Below, piece after piece: positions 13,004 through 24,489 of a stretch of DNA of 64,000 bases. The stretch is from Anisakis pegreffii (lineage: Eukaryota > Nematoda > Chromadorea > Rhabditida > Anisakidae), in assembly GCA_035041965.1 (NCBI GenBank), contig JAPYMA010000379.1, forward strand, positions 62,001-126,000, given 5' to 3'. A model generated the notes under the pieces. That model ran no database searches, had not been told where the DNA came from, and saw nothing but the letters and a program-made list of their open reading frames with translations. Position numbers and translations under genes: made by a program. How positions within the stretch are numbered: the stretch's first letter is position 1; each line of letters opens with the position of its first letter.

Positions 13004-15393
13004 CCCGACGATTCGCAATGCTCAACAACGTTTTATCGCGTAATTATTCTGCAATTAAAATCACTGAACAATTGAGAATCTGCCTAAGTGGCGTATGAAA
13101 CTAACGGTTTAGAAGCATAGAAATCTCAGAAATCGCTTCAATCTTGATGAAAGGTTTTGGTTTTCACATCTCAACATCAGCAGGTTCTGTTTCTCACATC
13201 TATGAGAACTTTACTCGAATCTACAATATCTGTTAGTAACGGCGCTCCCATGAGCAGATCAATGAGAGAATGGATTGATCAATTAGAACGGATATCATTA
13301 AATCATTAAAATATGGTCACAAATTTAATCATTTTGGAAATGATCAATATCATTGCTTTGGGATGATCAAAATTATGGAAGTCCAGAAAAATTTCCGCTA
13401 TCAAATTTGAGAAAAAATGTAGCTATAACTGCAAGTGGAAGTGAGCTGAAAGAGGTAAACTAGTGGGACAACACCAACTGAGCGGACAAAATTGAAAACT
13501 GAGAAGTTGCGATGTGATGCTTTCCTTAAAATATTCAAGAAGTGGACTGTATGCATAGAAAGTGTGAATCTATTCACATGTAACAGATTTTTACAAAAAT
13601 CACTTGTATCAATGCAACAACAACACTCATTGTTGCTAATCATAAACTTGTATGCTTCTTTCAAAAGCCCACATTCAATTCGGCATTCATGCTGAATGAG
13701 CATCAGTGTTCTCTGATCATGTAGTAGTATCATGCGTTCGTTTACGACTATGCAAACATCGCTTATGCAAATATCATTGAAAAGCAAGCACATTGCGATG
13801 AAAAACAGGCACGAAATTGTGATTGTGATTGCATATTGCGATTGATTATCATTCTGACTGATTATCATCCACAGTGTCCTTTTTTTGGCAAATTAGCAAA
13901 TTGTTGCTGAACCATTCCAATGATTCATCTGAGAAGGTTTAAATCAACTTTACGCATGGATGTGGGTAAGCAAAATTTCGACTTGTTTATGAAGTTACGT
14001 ACCTTTCACGTAGTTTGCGCAAATTTACGCATGGATGTACGTAAAGTAGTAATTCAATTTATGAAAGTTTGCTTTCATCCTTTAGTAAAGTTCACCACTT
14101 AACATCGTCTACCGATTCTGGAGTATGACTGGAATGATTGCAGACGATAGTGATGAAGAAAACAATTTGAAAATGTTGTTCGGCATCGAATTCGTCATGT
14201 CTTCAAAGTTTGCCTGTTTGACTATGAGGATAGATCAAAGTTCTATTTACACAAATTTCTGCGTGAATTTTTTGCTGATTTCTGCAACTCTGAACACTTT
14301 TCTTACAACGGTTCCTGTGTTGAGTGGAAATTTAGCACGATAGTGGATTGTGAGGTTTTTGCTCGATGACAAGAAAACACGAAATCATTTAAAATTGGAA
14401 TGAAATTGGACGGAATGGCACAAAAAGTTTTCGTTTTTAAGACTTCTCATTTGGGAATTTTGCAACAAAACTGCGTCACCAATATGCACTAACGTGACAC
14501 GTGGTGGTTGGTCATCGTTTAAACTGGATTTCACGAATGCTGCCTGCATAAAAGTATAGCAGTAGCATTCGAGTGATATCATAAGAGCCTCTAATTGACA
14601 GTGCTGTTTGCATATGGTCGATTCATTTATTGTGCGATAAGATTTGCGTTGTTCAGTGAAATATGAGTGAAATAAATGTCACTTTTTGTTGGTGTAACAT
14701 TCACATTCCATAATTCAGCATTGCTTTCAGCATAATTCAGTGAAACACGCTGAACACTAAACCAGTTATAGTGCTACCATAAATCACCTTCAATGACACT
14801 GTTCTCATCGAGTTTCTCAAAGATTTTTGATTTTTGAACAACAAGAGTGCAGTGAAAGCACATGACAGTTTACTGGAGGGCAAGCAACCAATTACAGCAC
14901 TATCAATTATGTTTATTTAAGTATACATTTAAAAACAAAACGATCACAAAAAATTATTATGAATGTGCGAATGCAAAACTTTTTTATAACAATATTCTTT
15001 TAGTTATTGATAAGTGAACATGAAGACGCATTTGTGATCACAACTGATGAAACGAAAGCACGTTGACAAGTAATTGACAAGTCAATGCAATGAAACACAG
15101 TGAAAGCACCTAGCTGAGGTGAGTGCAAAATTTGTACTGTAGCATTTTGAGACTACATGCAAATTTTTAGTCATTTCGAGAGTTGTTCGTTAGTTGATCT
15201 CACGATCTTTGGTCAGTGCTGTGAGCGAATGTTGCAGCAGCTTACCTAATGTTGATTGAGGAGGTGAGCATTACCTCAACTCAGAGTTTCACATGTAGAA
15301 AAGTGAATCTCAAAAACGTTTGCTAATAACAAATTTGTTCGTTTGATCTGCAGGAAGGTCGAGATGGCCAACGAACGCATCATCATCATCGGC
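13004..15393. other. intergenic, no supported gene
   Basis: Contains a 155-codon ATG frame on the minus strand (13401-13868) that begins with a hydrophobic stretch but shows no family motif or splice context. Near 13.95-14.03 kb a TTTACGCATGGATG motif occurs twice about 75 bp apart. A 65-codon minus frame at 14385-14582 resembles no family I can name. Confidence 0.4.
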
Positions 15394-16503
15394 TTAGACA
15401 CGTAATTTTTTAAGCATCTTCCTGGCCATACACGGGGGACCACATGCCATCGGTGGCATTACCATCGGTGCTGCGACGACCGGTGCTGCGACTGCCGGTG
15501 CTGCGACAACTGGCTCCGAAACGACCGCTGCGGCAGGCATGGCTCCGCCCGACATGCCCGATCCCGATGACGAGGCCGGCATGGCCGGTGCCGATGCCGC
15601 GGCTGGCATGACAGGTGCTGAGACGACGGGCGCAGTCATAACAGGCGCAGTCATAACAGGCGCAGAGACGACAGGTGCTGCTGCTACTGACATAACAGGC
15701 GCAGCTACCATAGGCGGTGGTGCCATCATAGCTGGTGATGCCATAATCATTGGTGGCATGAATCCGCGGTAGAATGGTGACATGGCGCCTCCGTAGTACA
15801 TTGGGTATCGCATAAAATAGGCACAACAGCCACAACATCCGCAACCACATCCACGCTTCACTCTCATCCTGCAACAATAGTCGTTGACTGAGCATGATAC
15901 GAGTTGTTGAACTGGTGGTGATCAGTGCCAGCTGGCTAGGGCCGTTCCTATGTTAAATCTGGTCAACGATCACGCGCACATCCCAGTTCAAGAGACTTTC
16001 ATTGGACGTGATTATTGACACTATTGGCATGACCCTCAATGAATAACTATCTTCTTGATGCGTTCGACTAGTGAACAAGAGTGCATCTGAACAAATCTCG
16101 TAATATGCCCTGATTCTATAGCTGAGCTTTCGAAACTCAAATGCCTTGTGTACCCTCTGACATTAATTGTGACAAACGTTCAGGAAGACTTTACTGCTGA
16201 TATTTGCTTAATAGCTATGAGTTGCTAGAATTGATGAGAGTACTGTAATTGATCGCTTTCAATACCGACCTATCTGCTTGTCCGAGAAGTTCTATGAGCT
16301 TAGAACAAATGATGAAGTGGAAAACTGCAAACTGAAGTGACCATTTGGATGTAGAATTTGCGAGAATCGACATACCTACGTTCCAATTCATCATTTTGTA
16401 CTGGATCGTTCACTTCTGATGCAGTCTCAGCAGCAGATGCTGTCACAATCGTCAATAATAAGCAACCGCACAGCAGTGCAATTGATGAACTCATCCAATT
16501 CAT
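15394..16503 (-). CDS. secreted Cys-rich / Ala-Pro-Val-Met-rich protein
   Basis: Exon 1 is 16503-16376 and exon 2 is 15868-15394 (stop TAA), with a 507-bp intron (AG|GTATGT, TTGCAG) in phase 2. The product is about 200 aa. It opens with a signal peptide (MNWMSSSIALLCGCLLLTIV, then TASAA) and an acidic pro-region. The junction reads ELERR-MRVKR, followed by GCGCGCCGCC, the same motif as in the gene at 1.3 kb. The rest is low complexity: Met/Pro/Tyr-rich, then tandem APV/APVM/VSAPV-type repeats, ending in a basic tail (ARKMLKKLRV) after MACGPPC. The GC-rich repeats differ from the AT-rich surroundings. A start at the second Met (16494) is equally possible. It is probably an extracellular structural or defence peptide; nothing in the sequence fixes the role. 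Confidence 0.75.
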
Positions 16504-17532
16504 TGGATACAATGGAATGACTAACTGAAATGCAAATCTGAATAGTTTCAAAATGTTTTCGTGGTCATTCTCTAGCAAAAGAGAATGAATCGGTTTTCAT
16601 TGAACTGAACATAAGCACATTCATTTTAGGCGATTGTATCATTCAGGAATGGATCTCTTTTAAACGAAAGTACAAATTTGGCGAGGTTGTACGGACGTAT
16701 GATCAACAATAAGTGGATAACGAAGCGTTAACACCTGATAAGTGACACGCTGAAAGTGAAGCTGACTTGGAACAAGTTATTAAATAAACGGAAGTCAATC
16801 CAGTTGATCTAAAGTGTATCGCTGATTGATCAGAAACAGCCTTCATAACTAGCGATCACTCACTTGAGAATTTGCTTAAGCATTCACCTCAAACTAGGCA
16901 AAGCTGACGACTACTAGCCTTTCTAGTCTACAGATAAGCACCGTTCAAGTTAAAGATCGCAATTTATAACCTGCCGATAGTTGTGCGAGCGTTTCATTTA
17001 CGCTGATACCTGTTTATGTTTTTGGTGATGTTGTAAACTTGCCCGTGGAAATTTATCAAAGTTAACCACTCCTGCTTTATCACCTTTTTTGCCACCCAAC
17101 ACAGAGAAAATTCTCCGTGAATTTGAATTACATGAGTATAATTGCGATCAGTTTTTCTTATTTGATGGATCATGCTGAACACTTGGACACATCGGAGCAA
17201 ATGTTTATTACAATCGACTATAAGTTCAGATGATCACATAGGAAACACCACGAACTACCACTAAGGAATTATCACACACAGAGTTTGTAAAATAATGATG
17301 ATTTATAGGAGAGATAACTTGTTAGATACCACACATTATTGTCATTATGTTTTAAGATAAAACACTTGAAAGCAGTGCAATGCTATGCTGCAAAACCACA
17401 TATTTCTTATAGTTCTTCGAAACTTTACCCTCCGAACAACTAGCAAAAGTTCTTAAAAAAACGGGCAAAGGTTGATAAAAACACCTTGTTGGACCAAATC
17501 AATCACTCTCAGCCGCCGCTAGTCAGTGAACA
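16504..17532. other. intergenic, no gene seen
   Basis: No supported exon or repeat; frames are short. Confidence 0.4.
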
Positions 17533-18521
17533 TCATGGGGTGGGCGTTTTTCTTTGTCCGCCAGCACCTTTACTCGAACCAATCTCACCATTGTCCCAAG
17601 GTGAGTGGTCGTCCTCACCACTGTCGTCGTAGGGTGGCTCTGGATATGGTGGCCAGGGTCTGCGACGTCGACAGCATCTGTGATGATGGAACAAGCACTG
17701 TCCCCATGGACAGCAACAACAACAACATCGACCACAACGACGACCCCACGATTTTGTTGTTAGCAGCACCAACGCTATCATAACGACACTCGTATTCGCA
17801 ATTGAAGTTACCCACAAATTGACCCTTGAATTCAGCCGCTTGTCGTGTCATCCTGAAACGTTCACTCATTCAATTTTCAGTCATTCCAGCAATCTAAACT
17901 TCTTCGTTCATCTCATTATCAGTTTGCAGATGGCGTTATCGCCTCCTTTATAATGAGTAATGGAAATAATTTGTGGAAATAGATTCATTTCTAATACGAT
18001 ATTTCTTCCTAATGAATTTAGTCAAAGCAATATGAGAAATACATTAATGATATTGGTACACCACTCGGTTTCCAGCAAAACTTTCCTCCGCGAACGGGAA
18101 TCAAACCCGCGACATACCAATTACCGGTTGTGGCTCTACCTCCGAGCTACCGCGGAGACCGTTCAGTCTCTGCCGAGTGGTCCTGTTAAGATCGCATTCA
18201 GTTCTTCAGTGCACATAATGCAAAACTGATCTGATGAACGTCAAACGCTACAATCAGAGCCAACTGATCTGTCCGCGATCACGATAGCATAACGAGAACT
18301 AATATAACGCTGTAGTATTGAAACGCAGATATCACCACTATATAATCATACCTTTTGATGCATAATTTCACGCAAGGCAACGCTCTAGAATGTCATTACC
18401 TCAACAAAGCGGATGTAGATCCTTCGGAGAGTTGATTGAAACTACTCGAATTGTTGATGACCGATTGCACCGAAACAAAAACAAGCAAGAACAGCAGAGA
18501 AGCTATGAGAGAATTCCTCAT
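17533..18521 (-). CDS. secreted peptide precursor, exon 2 frame ambiguous (Cys-rich)
   Basis: Exon 1, 18521-18400, is clear: a signal peptide (MRNSLIASLLFLLVFVSVQS), a Ser/Asn-rich spacer, and donor AG|GTAATG in phase 2. Acceptor TTTCAG at 17853 gives R-MTRQ and a frame that stops at 17615; it reads FNCEYECRYDS and then looks non-protein-like. A second possible acceptor, TTCAAG at 17825, lies 28 nt further on. It switches to a frame running to 17533 with a much more protein-like content: RRCGRCCCCCCPWGQC, HHHRCCRRRRPWPPYPEPP, then an acidic Asp/Glu stretch. That Cys-rich frame fits the style of the neighbouring precursors, but it lacks its own good ATG and begins with a second hydrophobic stretch. 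Which frame is used cannot be decided by eye. The 547-bp intron contains a tRNA-like sequence. Confidence 0.45.
18087..18156 (-). tRNA. tRNA-like sequence (probable pseudogene or tRNA-derived repeat)
   Basis: On the minus strand a 70-nt cloverleaf can be drawn. The acceptor stem is TCCGCGG/TCGCGGA, the D-arm is GCTC-loop-GAGC, and the T-arm is GCGGG-TTTGATT-CCCGT. A-box-like TAGCTCGGAGG and B-box GGTTTGATTCC are present, and a TTTT run lies about 9 nt downstream. The anticodon arm is poor: only three clean pairs can be formed in a five-pair stem, and position 33 is not U, so no isotype is assigned. Nine-base inverted repeats (ACCACTCGG ... CCGAGTGGT, 18060-18068 and 18173-18181) bracket it. 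It lies inside the intron of the peptide gene, in the same orientation. Confidence 0.55.
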
Positions 18522-19596
18522 AATTTAGGCGGTTTCGATTCTGAAAAACACGATCAACAGAATTATTAATTACGGGCAGCCACATAAATGTTTTTTGAAT
18601 CAATCAACCAACCGTCAGTAAAAATAATGAACACCAACATAGACAGTCTTTCTTTCATCGAGCATTAATTAATTCATGCGTTACACAGCTACGAATAGAA
18701 ATTTCGTCAACGATTGGTAACTCACATCAGCATCTAGCTATTACTAGATATTCACTCGCTCTAAGGGAACATTGGCAGCCTAATTAGGCGAAAAAAACTT
18801 TGAAAAGCCATTAGAATCACCTTGAACGATAGGCCAGCAAACGTCGGATGAGGAATAAATGTTGAACAAGTACAAAAAAGTCACCGATTTTGATGAGCTG
18901 AAATTTCTCATCCTACTTATAGTCTTTTCAAAGTTTATTTATAGCTCAATCGGAACGGAAAGGCTTTTCGCTGAACTCCAAATTTCGTCAAAACACATCC
19001 TACTTAGTGCTGTTTTATGGCAGGGCAATGTACAAGTTCAATGCGAAAATTTCATCGTTTCATTTTGAATTTGATTCACTGAATTAACGAATAAAAATTT
19101 TGTTTATGTTATCGTTATTATCCTTCATTAGTGTCATCATTATCAGTCAATGAAGCCATTAGTCATAGTGTTTACGCATATGTTTTGTAGCACTTTGAAG
19201 TGGTAGAAGTTTATGTTTTTGAAAGGTCAAATCAAAATGGCAATTTTTTGTATGATGAAGAGAAGTAGTGTTGGTGAATAACAAGCAAATCGCACGTAGA
19301 CAACACGACCTTCACGCTTGATCATGTTCCGAACATTGTTGACGTTCTGAAATCGTTTCCAAATTCATAACTTTTTTTTGGTTTGCTAAACTGATTCGAT
19401 TTCTCATTTTACTTTCATGATCAATAATCATAAATCATGTCAATTCGGTCTCTTGCGTACACTGAACAATCACTTGAACGATGTGATTCTTGATGAACAT
19501 TCCTTTAACGAACGCGTGTAAGTGAATTGGTGATAATATTCTTCCATTAGATATCATGAAAAACTGGTGTTCCTTGCAGTTCCAATGGTGACATCA
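18522..19596. other. intergenic, no supported gene
   Basis: An exon-like stretch at about 19458-19522 (plus) ends in a good GTAAGT donor and resembles, at lower quality, the sequence at 10330-10370. I could not build a gene from it. Confidence 0.35.
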
Positions 19597-19840
19597 ACTA
19601 GTTGTTTAGCTTAAATTGTCTGATCTCATTTGAGTGGTAAAACTATGATGAATTGACATCGCAACAATCACTCGATCATACAAACTCTGCAAATTTCGCT
19701 GCAATCAACGAATTTTTGCTGTTTAAACTCAGAAGGTTTTACTCTATCATTCGCAAGTGTTTGAAATAGATTGCCTTGGTTGGTTCAGGGTCTTTCAGTT
19801 AATTGAGGAATGACGATTACATGAATGAATATACTCATGC
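19597..19840 (+). repeat. dispersed repeat, copy 2 (partner at 10.1 kb)
   Basis: Diverged direct copy of the segment at 10120-10360; see shared landmarks there. Indels and substitutions are spread throughout, so the copies are old. Confidence 0.5.
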
Positions 19841-20762
19841 TTTTCAATTGTTCAGTGCGTGTTGTGTGAGAACATCATGAAAATGTAGGGTTTATGGTAG
19901 AAACAGAACTTTCTGCTGTTGGTGAGTCGACATGACAAATGTGGCAAGCTCAGTGATGGTATTGTTGCTCTTCAGTAGATCAACTGCATGCACATGGGGA
20001 GATTCATTCAGGCTCAACATCTATACAGTATTTGGGAGCATATTTGGATGAATATGTAAAAACTCTGATGTCGGACTTATCAAATCATGTTCATTTAGAA
20101 CAGCCAAGATATAATTGTCACTTGTGAGCTTACGATTAGTGAGCATGAAAAGCGCTTGATATCATCCAGTTGTAGCAGGATTTCAGTCGTTCTGCGATCC
20201 TGCAGCTAGCCATTTCATTGAATTATGAGAGCCAACGTACAAAATAGAACATTTCCCTTTCATAATGTGTTTATTGAGGCATTTCAATTGAAACAGTAAG
20301 GCCATAGCTCAATACAACAACACTGCGAGCGATATGGGCATGATTTTGACAGCAATAATCACGCAATAACATTGCAATAAGTTGATAGAATGAATCATAT
20401 TCGAATGCAATACATCACGAATTTTCAGCCATTTTGAGAGACAAAAGAATCATTGAACTTTATAAGAAAATGTTGAAAATGATGTAATTGCGGACATCAT
20501 GGAGTCCGATTATTATAATACATGTACATTTGTCTACAGGCAAAAGTGTTGTTGATACTTCTCCGAATCACACTTCCCAAAACGATCGTCTCAGGAAAGC
20601 CCGAAATTTTACGTGTTCGAGTCTTTCCGTCTATTGGGCTTTTTGGTCACGTATAACAGTGAATTTTCACAACACTTTCACCTAAGCGAATCCATTCTGA
20701 AGCGAAAAAATTAGGCGATTTTTCATAGCAATAATAAATGATGAAGTGATGAAGTGGATCAT
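19841..20762. other. intergenic, no gene seen
   Basis: No supported exon or repeat. Confidence 0.4.
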
Positions 20763-21257
20763 TTATTTCTTCTTGCCCCACCCACCACCACAACAACAAC
20801 AGCAACAGCAACAACCGAATCCTCCCCCATATCCACCACCAAATCCACCAAACCCTCCAAATCCTCCAAATCCACCGTATTCACCGAATCCACCGAGTTG
20901 ACGCTTGAATCTTTCACTGAAAACACACCAATAAACTGATATATGCGGAAAGCAGTAAGGCTCAAGTTTTCAAATAAAGAAAGAGTACTGCTCTTTACAT
21001 ATTCGATTGAAACTGCTCTTTACATGAAACAAATGACATATTTTGAGTGGTCATCACTTTTGAGATGGGATATCCAAGTGTGCTAAATGATTGGATGTGA
21101 TGAATGCAACCAGTTCAAGAGTAAAACAAAACGATAACCAAACTCACTGCATTCCAGTACTATTGCCATGAACGGTAAGACTATCACCGAGGTGAACGAA
21201 TGCGTTCGTAACGGCTAATATTGAGAATAATACGATCAAGAGCTTTGCTGGATTCAT
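20763..21257 (-). CDS. secreted GGF-repeat peptide with an eight-Cys run
   Basis: Exons 21257-21148 and 20916-20763 (stop TAA), intron 231 bp (CA|GTGAGT, TTTCAG), phase 2. The product is 87 aa. It has a signal peptide (MNPAKLLIVLFSILAVTNA), a short spacer with one N-glycosylation-type site (NST), then junction MH-ERFKR. The mature part begins QLGGFGEYGGFGGFGG, continues as Gly/Phe/Tyr repeats, then eight consecutive Cys and the tail GGGWGKKK. Gly-aromatic repeats after a KR site recall nematode nlp/cnc epidermal antimicrobial precursors; the Cys run does not belong to that family as I know it. It shares exon plan and intron phase with the other precursors in the cluster. The overlapping plus-strand frame is its antisense shadow. 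Confidence 0.8.
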
Positions 21258-23648
21258 TATCGATAAGACGAGTAACTGCAGTACTCTGGAAATTGATCGT
21301 TTCATGACCAAATCAACTTGAAGTGGAATTTATAAGGAATGCGAACGCTAGATTTCCGTCACACATCCTATTGCTCACTTAATATCTTCAGTTCATTGTG
21401 AGAATGGTTAATGAAGGATGGAAAAATGGAAGCAATTCATCTATGATGATATTGTTTAGATTTTAGATGCCTAGTTAACACTTTCAGCATGAACATGAAA
21501 CCCACTCGACTACAACCACTAGTATTCACCTCAACCTGAACGAAGGATGACTTAGAGGAACAGGGCGCCGATCTTTAATAATCATTGCAGCTGGCTTCAA
21601 GGTTTACTCAACAAACTAATCAAAATCAAGTTTCAGATTGTAGAAGTATTCTTGAGGCACTACCGGTAGTAAATAACAATGATGATCATTCTAGAAATAT
21701 TTCCGTAAATTGATGAACAAATATTTTGAGTACAATTTATAAATGTTTACATTTTCAGTATAACTTTATGTGCAATTCTAACAAAATAAATATTTTGATA
21801 AAATAATCTCGATTTCTTCGAGCTTTGTCGTTGGTGTTGTTGCCTCGTTTCCTTACTGAATAGAACCTTAGATCATGTGAAACCATTATGCTAGGCCCAA
21901 TATTTGTTGACATATGTTTATTCATTAGATTTGATTTCAAATCAAATAACTGTCACTATTAATGTTGTTGTCATTAGTACGTCAACATTCAACGAAATTC
22001 CTGCGAGCTTCATCATAACTCTCCTCAGTATCGTTGTTGACACTCGGAATAACTCAAAATATCACTCAACTAATAATTCTGTCCGTACTCTTGCTCCCAC
22101 ATTGAACTTTTCGTCTGCATTCCTTAACCTCAACCTATTGTTGAATCTACTTTCTGAAAACGATGATTCAGCAATACGAGGCGTTCAGTGGGAAGGTGAT
22201 GAGAATAGTTCAGGCTATCATTGGAGATTTCTCGACAAAACATCAGTTATGACAGTCAGAATGATCCATAACGTTGGCACATTCAAAGTTTGCAAGCTTT
22301 GTACCGCAAATGTATATGAAAAGCTATAAAACTACCAAACGACTGCGAAACGACTATGAAAAGCCCTGAAACTACCATGAAAAGCTACCATCCAAGATTA
22401 ATTCCCGTTAAAGCAAATTATGATCGAAAGTCATCATTGATGACCGATTTTCGCAGGCGACCTCTCACAATATAGCAGAAATTGGACAGTCGCAAAATTA
22501 GATGGAATGGGTGAAGTTTATACGTTCTGAAATCTCAGAATTGCTGATTCTTATGTATAACCCGTACGAGTTGTTTTTGCTATCAATAATTTGTTGACAA
22601 TTGGAACCAGATACGACAATTCGGCGAACACATCAATTTGAAATTGTAAGTACTTATTCAGAACCGATTTCACTACTAATCAAAAGTGCACCAATCATGA
22701 TTGCATTATGATCAGATTTATGATTGTTATTATTTTCACTACTGTAAGTTTTAGATCGGTTGGTCATAAACAACTTGAGTGTAAAAATCACACTGCCATT
22801 TTCGTGTTATCCAATGCACTTTGAATGAACTTTCTTAGGCACAGCTTATTCCCGTATCAATATCTTCCTTGATACGGGAATAAGTCCATTTGCCTTCTAA
22901 ATGCCGTTTTAACGGGGTTTTCATTCTTTTCCGTGCTGTTAAAATCGCTCTCATAGCTTTTATCACCAAAAGTGTTCTCTTGTGCTAATTTCTCATTCAT
23001 TTCACTCAACAATTAAAGTCAAATTCTCATTCTATGAAATACACTCTATAATTGATCATTTGACTGTCGAACGTTGTTCAGCAATTCAATTCAATTGTTG
23101 TATTGTTGATTTCGGTTGTCAACACTCGTCAATGTATCCAGTAAATAGTATATGCTACAGAATGAGAAGTTGATTCGAACTGTGAAGTGAAATTGAGACG
23201 AAGTGAATGATAAAAACTCATCAATAGAACGATATTCGCATGTGATAGCTATGAGAGCGAATACAACACGTCTGAAAAGAATGAGAATCCATGCAAAACA
23301 GTTTGAAGTGAGCGTGTCATAGACAATAACTTTTCATGCAATCATAAGGCCATCACTAGGCCCAAACTTTGCAAAAAAGACCGCTATAAATCCATTTTGC
23401 CTGTGACCAAAAGAGAATGATATACCAGGGAAGCCTGTTCTTGTAGAATAGAACTGTCCCATTCATCCCATTTATGACAGTTTCTCCTCTAATTTTTTGA
23501 ACCTTCAGAGCTATAGAATTGTTTTGTTTCGGTCGTCAGCCAACGTAAGAAACGATCAACGTGTGATGCGGAGCATTTGAGCAAATCACGAATAATGCAA
23601 ATGAATTTATTAACTATAAGTAAAAATGTGCAATGTGATCACACAAAA
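21258..23648. other. intergenic, no supported gene
   Basis: The 141-codon plus frame at 21904-22329 opens with TTG and shows no domain. A near-perfect hairpin lies at 22845-22884. Short AAAAGC/ACTACC-type repeats occur near 22.32-22.39 kb. Confidence 0.4.
22845..22884. repeat. perfect 16-bp hairpin
   Basis: CTTATTCCCGTATCAA at 22845-22860 is followed by an 8-nt loop and its exact complement at 22869-22884. There is no T-run directly after it and no nearby gene that it would obviously terminate. Confidence 0.85.
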
Positions 23649-24489
23649 TTAAAGATTTCCAATTTGTTGTTTGATATTCTTCATTTCGTTCTTCATGAAC
23701 TGTCGCAATTCTTGGCGAGTCTTCTCAGGAAGTGACTTAATGTAATCGAAAATTGCTTTGACTTGTTGAGGGAACGTTTGTTGGGTGTTTGAAACGATGC
23801 TGTCAATCATCTTGAAAGCATCCTTTGCGGCGGCCGACAGCGACGACTTCTCAACGGCCTCCTTGAGGGCATTCATAATCTTCTTCATATTGTCTTTGGC
23901 ATGTTCGTAGTCCTTCTGCAATGAGCAATCACAATTGACCAGGAAATGCTGCGGCGATCAACCGGTAAATCGCAGTGTTCGAATTGACTTCATGAATCAT
24001 CAGACTAGATAAACGTAGATGCTAAGCGATCTGTCCGCAACATTCGGTTGCAATATCGTTGCAGTGCATTTTCCAGCATATTTCCCAGTTTCATTCAGAT
24101 TTTATTTCACTCATATTCTGTAGAAGTAATTTTTCATACAGCACTGTGCTGAATTCTACAACGGTCCACAGTTCTACAATGATATTTCAGTCGAATATTA
24201 AAGTTCACATAAAAAGACTTAGTTGATCTAAAACGCCTCCACAATAGCTCACCTGGACTTGTTCACTCTGATTTGATGCCCATTCGTTGAGCTTGGCTTC
24301 GATGTTTGCGACAGTAGCGTCCTTTGACGTGATAATTGTCCAGAATTGTTTTCTGCCCTCTTCATTTGAATCCTCCAAGAACTTCGGCAGAATTTCGGCA
24401 CCGTCCATTGATATAGGTACGTCTGTAGAAGCTTGCGGTGCGGCGAAGACTGCTGTGGCCAGAAGAACGAACACAAAGAGAAATTGCAT
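23649..24489 (-). CDS. SXP/RAL-2 family (DUF148) secreted protein
   Basis: Two exons: 24489-24253 and 23915-23649 (stop TAA), with a 337-bp intron (CAG|GTGAGC, TTGCAG) in phase 0, giving 167 aa. A signal peptide (MQFLFVFVLLATAVFA) is followed by a helical, charged protein. Residues about 45-80 read ...RKQFWTIITSKDATVANIEA... and ...WASNQSEQVQ; the second exon continues KDYEHAKDNMKKIM and ends with a Lys/Gln-rich helix. This matches the nematode-specific SXP/RAL-2 family in length, order of helices, Trp-containing segment and lack of Cys. These proteins are secreted in free-living and parasitic nematodes, and several bind metals or lipids or act as antigens or allergens. Unlike the precursors around it, this gene has no KR site and a phase-0 intron, so it is not part of that family. 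Confidence 0.9.

Noticed and set aside
13401..13868. 155-codon minus-strand ATG frame with an N-terminal hydrophobic stretch
   Set aside because: No motif, no repeat in relatives visible here, and frames of this length occur by chance in 64 kb; kept only as a note in the intergenic entry.
14385..14582. 65-codon minus frame with a P-x-x-GD-x-VLL-like stretch, reminiscent of a retrotransposon integrase tail
   Set aside because: Match too short and no other retroelement domains or LTRs nearby.
21904..22329. 141-codon plus-strand frame
   Set aside because: TTG start, low-complexity Asn/Ser/Leu composition, no domain.
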